Translations under genes and position numbers: made by a program
Origin: Antedon mediterranea
Lineage: Eukaryota; Echinodermata; Crinoidea; Comatulida; Antedonidae
DNA length: 64,000 bases
Assembly: GCF_964355755.1 (NCBI RefSeq)
Contig: NC_092676.1
Location: 726,288 to 790,287 of the forward strand
Direction: 5' to 3'
In this document: piece by piece, positions 10,601 through 19,969 of the stretch
Layout: every line of letters begins with the position of its first letter
How positions within the stretch are numbered: the first letter of the stretch is position 1
Notes under the pieces: model-generated
Told to the model about the DNA's origin: nothing
Databases searched by the model: none
What the model saw: the letters and a program-made list of their open reading frames with translations, nothing else

Positions 10601-13600
10601 CATAGGTGGTTGCTGGGCAACAGGCAGGCAATGCGTAGGTGGTTGCTGGGCAACAGGCAGGAAATCTGTAGGTGGTTGTTGGGCAACAGGCAGACAATGT
10701 GTAGGTGGTTGCTGGGCAACAGGCAGACAATGTGCAGCTGTTTGTTGGACTGGCAGTTCACAAGTTGGCTGTCCATGTGTAGATGGCTCATTGGTGTATG
10801 GTGTTCTACAGGGAGGTTGTTGGGGAGATCCAGCTGTTTGTCCTGATGGCATCTCTTTATTTAAATCTGCAAAAGAAAAAAGTGTTAAACCTATACTGCC
10901 TCCCCCTAAAGTCTTGTCTTCTCTACTAGCATTGCAAACTATCAACTATTTACAACTATCTACAATTGCCACTATTACTAATATCATTAACATTACCGTT
11001 ATTAACTGCTATGTCGTCATCATCATAATCAACATCATCATTATCATCATAATCACTATAATCAGACGAGTCTTCAGATGCTGATGATCCAATTACTAAA
11101 TCATTTGAAGATTCTGTTTAAAAATAAATTAGCAAAAAAGATTGAAAATATATCAAATATATTCTTTATATTATTAATAACTGAACTACAACTATGCTTA
11201 TCTATCAAGCATGTGCTTATGTTGCTTAGCTCACAAAACATACCGTGGTCTAGCTTTGCCTTCTTTGATAATTCTGAACTTTGAACTTTACCTACAAAAT
11301 GAGAAAAAGTCATTAAAGCGTAATTCCTACTTTCTAATTAACACACGTATTTTGTATATTTCATTGCATATCATTTGAAAACCTTTGTGCTCAATGCAAC
11401 ATCATGATTTAGTCATCAAGATATTATAGATTGGCTAGAGGGCAGACTCTTGACTGGGAAGTGATTCCAATAGGATGAGTAGTGCATGATTGTATAGGAG
11501 GTGTGACTGGTGTATCAATTGGTCGTATTGTATCATATTGTTGGTTCCCTCTAAACGAAGTATAACTTATTAACTATTTTAGTAAGAGTAGAGTTCACCC
11601 TCTAGTCAATCAGTAATATCTCAATTGATTCAGGTCACATGTGGGCTTGTATTTGGGAATTTGCCTAGATACAGTAAAATCGGTTAGTAATCTTACGTTT
11701 TACGGATGTCTTCACCATCTGGTTAAATTTAGTGCTTTCATTAGGATCTTCTGAAATAAAATTATGTAAATATATATATATCGGGAGATTCCAGCATTTA
11801 TCGGTATACTCCAGAATTTATCGGGAAACTCCAGCATTTATCGGGAAACTCCAGCATTTATCGGGAAACTCCAGCATTTATCGGGAAACTCCAGCAAATA
11901 TCAGGAGATTACAGAATTTTTGGGAGACTCCAGCATTCATCAGGAGAGGGAGGTGTGGTCCTTAAAATGTACATTTACTAAATGACAATGACAACAACTT
12001 ACTTGACATAACTTGGTCCGAGTTACTTGTCATTGATGTTGTAGATGATTCGTCTCTGTTGTCTAACGAAAAAAAAAATATATATATCAGAAAAAATTGG
12101 GGGACATTTATTGAGAGGGGGAGGTCTGGTTCTGGATATCCTTAAAAATAAGAAAGAATGTATTTAACAAAAGGCAACTTACTTGGCATAACTTCACCTG
12201 AGTTACTTTTCGTTGATGTTGTTGCTAAAGACGACGTTTCGCTGTTGCCTACCAAAAAATAAACATACTAGTCTAATTAAAATATTTGCAGAATAGATAC
12301 CGGTTTCCTGCTCTTCAAGTCCAAACTACACTTAACAATTCCAAACTACTCAATAATAAATTTAATCCTGGCGAGTAAACTGGAGCAAAGAAAACAATGT
12401 TATACCTTTTGTTAGAGCTTCCACTGCAAGTGGAACCTGAAGCGTTTTCAATTTCTCAATGAATGATTCCATTTTCCCCTCACAAATGACCCGCCTATGT
12501 TCAAGATCCATGATCAGGTTCCACACATCAACATACTCTTTAACAGGATCATTGTAACACTCACTGATTTTAGCCACATCAGCCTGTCGCAACACCATTC
12601 CAAGCATCACCACTTGTTGGCGATGACAGCTAAACTTTGATAATACAATGTCACGAACATTCGGGCATGATGGAATCAGCCGCTTAAGTTTTTCCACTAA
12701 GCCAAACTGCTTGGTTGCCTTTATGGTGTCGTATATCAGAGTGAGGTTACTGGGACTAAGATCTCCTGAGTCTATCAATAGATTCAGCAATTCAATCATT
12801 TTAGTAGCATTATCCAGCTCAAAGTTGCTTGCCACGTGGTCTTGGTACAACACTTTTAGCCAGTTGATATATGGACGTCGATCATACCACAGCGAAACCT
12901 CTGATAAAACATTCTTAAATTGTTCATCTGTTACTATAACAAGAAAAAAAAGTGATAATATAAAAATTTGTTTTCTTTTTCTGGGATGACAGTGTTTTTA
13001 CGGAATAATTTAGAGTAACTTACCTGTTGTACCATGGTCCAGCTTTGCCTTCTTTGATAATTCTGAACTTTGAACTTTACCTACAAAATAAGGAAAGAAA
13101 GGTCAAGAAAGGTTCAAAAGATTTATATATTTTTAAGTAACAAATGTAATTTTATATTTTTATTTTTGTTTTAATTTATTCTATTTAATTGCCCTAAATG
13201 ATTCGGAAACCTTTTTAGCTAAATGAAAAATCATTGCTTAGTTAATAATTTTTTTTTCCAATCTGAGACGGGAGTATCTACAGAGGAATTCAGATCTAAA
13301 ACCCAGACCGCCATATTCTATTATAACATCTAAATACATTCTTGTCATTTGATTCATTGAAACATACATGTCAAGTTTGAAACACTGTAATTTCCAAAAT
13401 GTCCCAACCGGGTAACCCCCTGCATCCACCTTATCAATCACTTTTATTTTAAGATTAACAGTACTTTACTTTTTTTTTGTCAATAAATCTTACACTTACA
13501 GGAAATTACATGAAAATTGAACTGTTGTACTGACAAACTTTACATTACATCGCAAGATTTAAATTTGATTCACTTACAATCAACTTCTGTTTGTGAACTG

Positions 13601-14754
13601 ATCCTTTTAGAAAGATTACCCGAAATACCATCATTTGATGACGCAACGACTTCTGTAACTTTGTTAATTTTTGGAGCTATTGTTGTTGTAGAACTCGACA
13701 CAACCTTCATCTTTGGATTGTTATCAGGGATATGTAAAATAAACATCGGCCTGCTTGTTTGAAAGGTATATGGCATAACCGATGATGATGTTCCTGTAAC
13801 CGGCATAATGTGGCGGTTTGGAAATTCTGCCTCATGAAGTATTGTGCAAGTTGTAGCTTTCAGACTGTGATTTGTGTATTTTTTTAAGCATCCAGCTTTT
13901 TCAGAAATCGTTTTCATCTTGCTTCCAAGCGTATTCACACCCAACGGCGCATCGATGTACCACGGAGTTCCGTCGTTTGGCGCCGCAAATCTCGGACGCT
14001 GCCACATACATTTCATGTCTGGGTTTAACACTTTTTTTAATGCGAGGAAACTCGAGACGGGGCACCTATTTGAACCGGGAATTTCGTGCATATGTCCGCT
14101 ACAGTCCTTATTAGGATCATTCTTACATCTAGATTTGGTCATGTTGTCACGATGCACAATGTAACGAAGATTTTTATCATCGACTTCAACAAAGAAATCG
14201 GAAATTGACATGCCTCGAAGGTTCTCTCTTCCACAGTTACCAAAGCGTATCATAATATCAATAAAAACTTTATTTTGCAGTCCCTCAGGTGTGGTAAGAT
14301 CCAAAGAGTCAAGTATTTTCTTCATGTCATCTTCAGTCACTGCTTGTTTGTGTCGCACGCCACCTTTGCCGAGTTTTTTAAGCTTAACAAGCATGGCTTT
14401 ATATGTTTTATCACTTTCTTTGAAGACCCAACTTTGAGTGATATCCACACATTTTTCAGCCATAAAGTGTCGGCCTAGCCCATATCGAATTGCATGCATC
14501 GTTTTTCTCGTGTACAATTCCCCATTATCTCTGCGTAGACCTCCATAGAAGCGACTCAAAAAACAATCAAGTTCTGTCGTATCTAGGCTTTCTACGTCCG
14601 CTAAAGTTGTACTTACAGCAATAGCAAAGGCTTCTAGCCTACTGACTGCATATTTGATTTGTTTTTTAGTGTTTGACGATTCTGGTGCATCATCATGTAA
14701 TCTAGCAATGTCTTCGTCGCTCAAAAGAGCAAAATTGCAACCGGATTCCGCCAT
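7651..14754 (-). CDS. Rel gene 1: Crypton-derived exon + DED-like domain + Rel homology/IPT domains
   Basis: Predicted 16 exons, 1163 residues: 13578-14754, 13024-13080, 12406-12933, 12183-12248, 12003-12062, 11697-11750, 11244-11291, 10997-11113, 10393-10866, 10224-10268, 9785-9924, 9489-9646, 9055-9296, 8636-8725, 8334-8410, 7651-7809. All junctions have GT/AG and agree in phase. Residues 1-392 are Crypton-like; about 415-500 are a death-effector-like six-helix region, with a second helical death-fold-like segment to about 585; 588-875 are a linker with an acidic exon and an 11-residue repeat; about 885-1055 are RHD-N with the hallmark [11 protein letters not shown]; about 1060-1155 are the IPT domain. 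The protein stops directly after IPT, with no ankyrin repeats. Relative to its paralog, the DNA-recognition loop is shortened and altered (RFYKVKVQ) and the basic tail is missing. DNA binding is therefore doubtful; a regulatory or decoy role is possible. Joining of exon 1 to the rest needs transcript proof. Confidence 0.72.
8024..8190. mobile_element. MITE family A, near full-length, in Rel gene 1 intron
   Basis: Left end AAGCTTTTTCTACATTATC, interior GTGATGTGTCCAAATATGG and its inverse, right end GTGATAGTGTGAACAGAGC. It sits between exons 7651-7809 and 8334-8410. Confidence 0.75.
10449..10745 (-). repeat. In-frame 33-bp coding minisatellite, about 8 copies
   Basis: Within the linker exon 10393-10866 of Rel gene 1, the 11-residue unit LPVAQQPPTHC recurs with substitutions at the last four positions (THC, TDF, MDF, MDW, MDY, TQC, IHC). 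The paralogous exon 23322-23537 has only a few irregular QQP-type motifs, so the expansion is specific to gene 1. Confidence 0.9.
11790..11905. repeat. 20-bp minisatellite in Rel gene 1 intron
   Basis: About five copies of CAGCATTTATCGGGAAACTC with decayed edges, in the intron between exons 11697-11750 and 12003-12062. Confidence 0.85.
12406..12933 (-). other. Death-fold exon of Rel gene 1
   Basis: A 176-residue exon. The first half has DED spacing: [12 protein letters not shown] (helix 1), [11 protein letters not shown] (helix 2), [19 protein letters not shown] (helices 4-5) and [11 protein letters not shown] (helix 6). The second half repeats a similar pattern around [19 protein letters not shown] and VPLAVEAL, consistent with a second DED/DD-like bundle. 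DEDs normally link FADD, caspase-8 and c-FLIP by homotypic contacts. The paralogous exon 26088-26621 is nearly identical. Confidence 0.7.
13578..14754 (-). other. Crypton tyrosine-recombinase-derived first exon of Rel gene 1
   Basis: A 392-codon open exon (ATG at 14754) ends in the donor GATT|GTAAGT in phase 1, which fits the next exon. The sequence follows the KIAA1958 / Crypton-type YR pattern: an N-terminal SAM-like region with FLSRFYGGLRRDNGELY, then LQNKVFIDIMIRFG, RENLRG (first catalytic Arg region), CPVSSFLALKKVL, MWQRPRF and YTNHSLKATT. Compared with the neighbouring ORF at 16574-17932, the HxxR box reads HxxK, the GH motif reads GT and the segment before the presumed Tyr is shortened by about two residues. 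Recombinase activity is therefore unlikely, which fits co-option as a structural or DNA-binding module. It could instead be a separate decayed intronless gene that ends at the in-frame stop shortly after the donor (13570). Confidence 0.65.
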
Positions 14755-16573
14755 TGTTGTTCGTTCGCGTTCAGCGATTGCATATAGCGAAATTCAACGG
14801 CGGCCATATATACCATAATAATTGAACGCTTGATGACGTAGCCTAGGCCTCCAGGTTCATTTGCGTATTTATTGAATACCATGTGACCCACAATCATCCA
14901 ACCAAATGCAGAGTTTCAAGTTTCTCAGATAAATTAAGTAATGTTGATAACAATTAAATAATTCAAAGACATTTTATACGCCCAACAAAAGCCAAATAAA
15001 GATAGAACAATTATCGGGACAATTGAAGTAAAAAACAAAGATAAAACTGGCGGGATTGCCTAATTAATAATACCTGTACAATAATTGTTATCTTAACAAT
15101 GAAATAATGCGGAATAAATTATTTTTATGAAGATGAAGAATTATTTTGTGGCTTTTTGACTTTGTGGTGCAGCATCGCAACACGACCGCAACAGCACAAC
15201 GACCACCACGTGCTGCAGCTCTGAGACGATCGGGGAAAACCCTGGAATCATGAGCGACTACCACGTGCTGCTGCAGCTGAGACGCGTACGATCGGGGAAA
15301 ACCCCGAAATCAGCGGTCATCTTAACAACTCATAACCACCGGATATTCGCCCGATTATGATACCAGCCAGAATAACAAATCTACCAGACGACTGGGTACT
15401 AGTAATTAGGAATTGCTTATAATTAATCATTGATGTGAAAGGCTTTGAATTAAAATTCTTTCATAAACCGGTAAAATGAATATACTGTAGGCCTACTGTA
15501 GTTTATTGCAGCTCCTCGCCATCATAATTCCATATAGGCCTACAGAAGGTATATCCGCATCCGTTACGTCTCGTGTGTATACTATATTGCGTTCTTGGAA
15601 ATGAAATACACCATTGTTTTGTTGAATTTTGAAAAATAATATTTATCATTATGTTTTTATATGTAAAAACTAATTAGATAGATGTGGCAGAGATAAATCT
15701 GTTTAGCTGGCCACCCACAAATCTCTATTACTCTACTAATAATCATTAATTAAACCAATAATAATTAATGCATACATTATATTATTATTATGACAAGAAT
15801 CTACTTAGGTGTGTTACATAAAATACTGTACCAATATTAGCTGTGTAAAATAACGTTTGACTAATAAGGAATTCCATTTTTTAAGAGAGAAAAATTTGAC
15901 TATTGCACATGAAAATAATTATTAAAAGCGTATTGTCCCAAGATTAATAAAATCAGACTTTGGAAATGCCATTGTGTAGTTGTATTAAGTTAATTTGAAT
16001 CACTTCATCAAAAAAAAAAAAATGATTTCACTTTATCATAAAATAACAAAATAATTGGTTAAATAAAAAAGCCATTATTTCAGGCAGAACATTTTTTTTC
16101 AGGTAAATTTGTTTGCGTGTATAACTATTATCTGACATTAAAATGGAATTTAAATAAAGATGTTGTACTAAACATAAAAAAAGAACAAAACCAGCAGATT
16201 TAGACACAGAGTCCAATTTGGAATGATTGGCATAAATAATAAAGATGTATGGTTCCCCTGACAAAAATTGTTTTACATTTTTGTTGTTGAATATGCCATT
16301 TTAATGTTACATAATAGTTATCCACCTTGACCAAAAATTGGATGTAAACAAAATTGATTTACCTGAAAAAAACTGTAATTTAAAGCAAAAAATGGTTAAA
16401 TTGGTTGACAGCCAATGGATTTTTGTTTGAATTCAACCATTTAATGTTTTTTTATAAGTGAAAACATTATTTGTTTTCTTTTTTTTTCAATGGAAGTGAT
16501 TAACAAGTTATTAAAACTACAAAAATATATATATATAACATATCCAAAGACTGATTTAATTAATCTTAATTTT
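14755..16573. other. Region upstream of the Rel gene 1 Crypton exon
   Basis: I see no coding exon. The bases just upstream (14760-14860) are relatively CpG-rich (GTTCGCGTTC, ACGGCGGCC) and may be the promoter of the Crypton exon. Around 15180-15310 an imperfect 70-80 bp duplication (CGACCACCACGTGCTGCAGC and a similar block) is present. The rest is AT-rich. Confidence 0.4.
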
Positions 16574-17932
16574 TCATGTTTTTTGTGGACAATACATCTT
16601 TAACATATAAATGAAGCAATTTTTGTAAAAGTGACCTATGACTCTACTTCTGTTAACATGATCCATGTTGTTTACATCCTGGTGAGTTGATTGAGAAGTT
16701 TCTAATGTTGTTGTTGGTGTGAGGTAGCTTGGTCCTGCTGTTGGTGTGAGGTAGCTTGGTCCTGCTGTTGGTGTGCGGTAACATGGTCCTGCTGTTGGAC
16801 TAATGGTACAGACTGGTGTACTGCTAGCACTGTTATTGAATTTGTCCGACAGACACAAACTCATACTCCGTTGAACGTAGTGTTTAATACTGGCTTCAGA
16901 TTTGTGCCCAGAAATGGACATGATGTGCCTTGGTGCAAATCCTTCGTTACCCAATGCATGAATCGTTGTAGCCCGCAGGCAACTGTTAGTATATATTTTA
17001 GATGTTCCGGCTTCACGACAAATATTATGCATTTTTGCTCCTAATGTGTTTTTACCCAACGGCATATTATTGTACCATACCACATTATTATCCAAAACAG
17101 TATTTTTAGGCCGCTGCCAAAATGTGTCGTTTGCTGGATCAAGGTGTGAGGTGTACTTGCAGTAGGCAGCTACAGGGCAGTCTGGCAGGCAGGTTTCATA
17201 CATTCTTCCGGAGTCATCTTTAGTCTGAGCAAAGTATACATATCTCTGATTTGTTGAGGAATCAGAAGTCATGGCAAAATCAGTTTTTAAGAAACTACGC
17301 AGATTTCTCCTACTACTAAGACTGTTGTTGCATAAATGAAGCATAAGATCAACAAACACTTTATTTTGGAGTCCCCTCGGCGTGTTCACGTTCAACGCAG
17401 AAGAGGCTTTTATTTTTAAAAAGTCCTCTTTAGAAATTGGGTCTTTCGGTGACCCACATCCTTTCCCAGACAATTTAATTTGCATAAGGACCGTTTGATA
17501 CATCTCATTAGCTTGCTTAAATTGTGAATCATTTACAATGTCAATTGTCTTCACCTTTTTAAAGTGTTTCTGTAGTCCGTAGCGTAGAGTTATCATCGAT
17601 CGTTTAGCATACAATTCACCGTTTGATCTCTTCACCTCGCCGAAGAATGACCGTAGAAACGCGTTGAGCTGGGGTGCTGTGAACTTTTCAATGCACGCAA
17701 CTGACGATCCCTTAGCCTTACAATATTCATTGAGTATATTGACCGAGGAAGTCACAACATGTTTTGTAGACAGAGAGTCCTTTTCGTCTAAGCCTAATTC
17801 TTCTTCATCATTTGAAGCAGCCATTTTCAAACAGCTTATTCCTGGGCTGTCCACTCCTTTCTCACAATAATCAATTTTAGATCGATCGTCCAGGCCACTT
17901 TCAAGAAAACTCGCGGAAGGGAGACCAGTCAC
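16574..17932 (-). CDS. Crypton / KIAA1958-like tyrosine recombinase-family protein
   Basis: A single open frame of 452 codons. The longest start is 17932; an alternative ATG at 17824 (MAASNDEEEL, context AAAATGG) resembles the start of the paralogous exon at 14754 and may be the true one. The order of motifs is that of Crypton YR proteins: LRSFFGEVKRSNGELY, LRYGLQKHF, LQNKVFVDLMLHLCN, RRNLRSF (first catalytic Arg), MWxRP-like FWQRPK, LGKNTLGAKM, YTNSCLRATT (HxxR box with Ser in the His position), SISGHKSEASIKHYVQR (GH and the presumed nucleophilic Tyr). Near the C-terminus a 10-residue unit (GPSYLTPTA) is repeated three times. Uninterrupted length implies selection or recent activity. Catalysis is possible but the His substitution makes it uncertain. 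It could be a domesticated gene or a transposon copy; no terminal direct repeats were identified. Confidence 0.7.
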   Translation of the reverse strand: MTGLPSASFLESGLDDRSKIDYCEKGVDSPGISCLKMAASNDEEELGLDEKDSLSTKHVVTSSVNILNEYCKAKGSSVACIEKFTAPQLNAFLRSFFGEVKRSNGELYAKRSMITLRYGLQKHFKKVKTIDIVNDSQFKQANEMYQTVLMQIKLSGKGCGSPKDPISKEDFLKIKASSALNVNTPRGLQNKVFVDLMLHLCNNSLSSRRNLRSFLKTDFAMTSDSSTNQRYVYFAQTKDDSGRMYETCLPDCPVAAYCKYTSHLDPANDTFWQRPKNTVLDNNVVWYNNMPLGKNTLGAKMHNICREAGTSKIYTNSCLRATTIHALGNEGFAPRHIMSISGHKSEASIKHYVQRSMSLCLSDKFNNSASSTPVCTISPTAGPCYRTPTAGPSYLTPTAGPSYLTPTTTLETSQSTHQDVNNMDHVNRSRVIGHFYKNCFIYMLKMYCPQKT

Positions 17933-19248
17933 TATTCCAACAAAATTTCCCTAACGGGGAGACTCATATAACGTTTTGGATTCTGACCACCAATCACGTT
18001 CGAGTATTTACACAGGGGGTCGTGAGAAAACTACGGAGTCTATAAAGGGACATGCATAAATAAAAAAATATGTTTTTAAACGCAGTACATGAAATTAATT
18101 GTGTATAAATAATTAATATAAAATATAATTGTATTTTATTGGAATGCAAATGCAGTATGTACTTTTTATAAATACAGTAGTTTAGTTTTAAGAATTACTG
18201 ACTCTTATGAATTTAAAAGGCCCTATTTTCCTGGTCCTGCACCTTAGGCATGGGGGATACCTATTTTTTAATTGGTCAAATAAATAAATGAAATAAATAT
18301 TATTTCGTAGTACAGTATTAAGAATTATGAAGGTAGAGCCTACAGCTGAGTTTTCCCAAAAAGTTTGATAGCTTATCACTTCTGATAAACAAAAACAAAA
18401 TAATACACAAAACACAACAATCTTTTTATAAACAAGTTGAGGTTATTCATTTCGTTTTTACTACCGTACATAAAGAAACTATAGAGTGCAGATAAGAAGA
18501 ACTTAGTCCATTCCTGCCATGCTAGATCAAGATGGCATTTGGAGACATACCTCACATTGCATTATTGTTTTACTGGCACTATCTGGAATGTATAGTTATA
18601 CTGTATAAAGATTGAAAATGTACTGTGTATTAGAATGACAATACAGTATCATTTAAAATACTCTTATCTTATGTACGGGGCGCCGGTCGGAGCACTACTA
18701 ATAATAATATCAATGGCACCCCGTAGCTATGTGCGCAATCTGACATTTTATAAAATATTAACACTTATATTAGTAATATTATTGATAGTAAACAACTGAT
18801 TAATATATAAAATCACACATTTTCAATGTTTGAATAAACTTTTGTCAAAAGCAATAAGGTTGATTAGTATTTAATTGATAAGTTTACTTTTAACTGGATT
18901 TCTATAGAATTAATTTTTTTTTATTTGAATCAACATGATCAATGTTGTGTCACTACCTAATAGACCTTCACTTTCACGACGTGCCATTTGGCAATCATGT
19001 TGAAATGTCCTTATGCACATGCTCAGAAACATACAGCATGCATAGCATGACTATTAGACTCAATAGCTACATAGAGACAAAATTAATAATTTATCGTACT
19101 GGATACAATATTATGTGAAAATTAATATTTAATCTTGGATGGATCTATGAAATACTGTTTTAAACACAGCATACACTTTTAATTTGTCTATAAATGAAAA
19201 ATACACATTTTTAGTAGGTTATTTACAATACAGGAGCACGACACGGAT

Positions 19249-19256
19249 TGAGGTAG
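19249..19256 (-). promoter_or_regulatory. Predicted let-7 8mer target site in Rel gene 2 3' UTR
   Basis: The sense (minus) strand reads CTACCTCA within AACTACCTCAATCC; the paralog reads AACTACCTCAGTCA. It lies about 714 bases past the stop. Confidence 0.45.
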
Positions 19257-19734
19257 TTCCAAATACACAAATAAATGATATACAAACTTAGGTTTCTCCT
19301 ACAAAATATAATGCCAAGTAAAAAGTATTAAGCCACATACAGCAGAGCAGGTCCATCACATCACCGTGTGTGTGTGTGTGCAAGTTCACTGAATATTTCA
19401 GCATTCACAATTTGTTTGTTCAGTGTTTTTAACACAACAACTTTTGAAGATGTTCAAATTCTAATTAATTCATAAATATTTACAACCAAATTCATTAGTT
19501 CTTCAGCATAAAATCACACCACTCATTATCACTAAAATATCATTAAACAAATTCTACAATGTAATATCTATACATCAGTAGTCACCTTGTTACACAAGTA
19601 TAAACATCTGATACATGTTACCAACTAACACTGTGCTCAACCATGATCATACAACTGATGATAACTGTGATCATGTAGTGTTGATACCTGTGATCATGTG
19701 CATTGATAACTGATTTATGTACAGTAGTGTTGGT

Positions 19735-19905
19735 ACCTGATCATGTGTGTTGATAACTGTGATCATGTGTGTTGATAATGGTGATCATGTGTGTTGATAA
19801 CTGTGAGCATGTGTGTTGATAATGGTGATCATGTGTATTGATAATGGTGATCATGTGTATTGATAATGGTGATCATGTGTATTGATAATGGTGATTATGT
19901 GTATT
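19735..19905. repeat. GTGATCATGTGTGTTGATAA minisatellite
   Basis: Roughly eight copies of a 20-22 bp unit combining TGATCATGTG and TGTTGATAA, in the predicted 3' UTR of Rel gene 2. Confidence 0.85.
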
Positions 19906-19969
19906 GGTAACAGCAATAATCATGATTGTGCATGATCTTAAAATATCCCGGATTAATATTAAAACTATT

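Larger units (their letters stand above)
17933..19969. other. Region between Crypton ORF and Rel gene 2 stop (includes its 3' UTR)
   Basis: No coding exon is seen. The part from about 19200 to 19969 matches blocks of the Rel gene 1 3' flank and is probably the Rel gene 2 3' UTR, with a let-7-type site (19249-19256) and a 20-22 bp repeat (19735-19905). Confidence 0.5.

Noticed and set aside
10407-10846. Other reading frames through the 33-bp repeat (SACCPATTY, LLGNRQ)
   Set aside because: The PVAQQPP frame is the one in phase with both neighbouring exons and ends in LNVKREVESDG as in the paralog.
13238-13441. Possible exon in the intron after the Crypton exon (VIIEYGGLGFRSEF)
   Set aside because: No suitable splice sites and no family match; it looks like a decayed repeat, and the flanking exons already join in phase without it.
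13872-14478. Plus-strand frames of 67-96 codons over the Crypton exon
   Set aside because: Antisense shadows of the conserved minus-strand frame.
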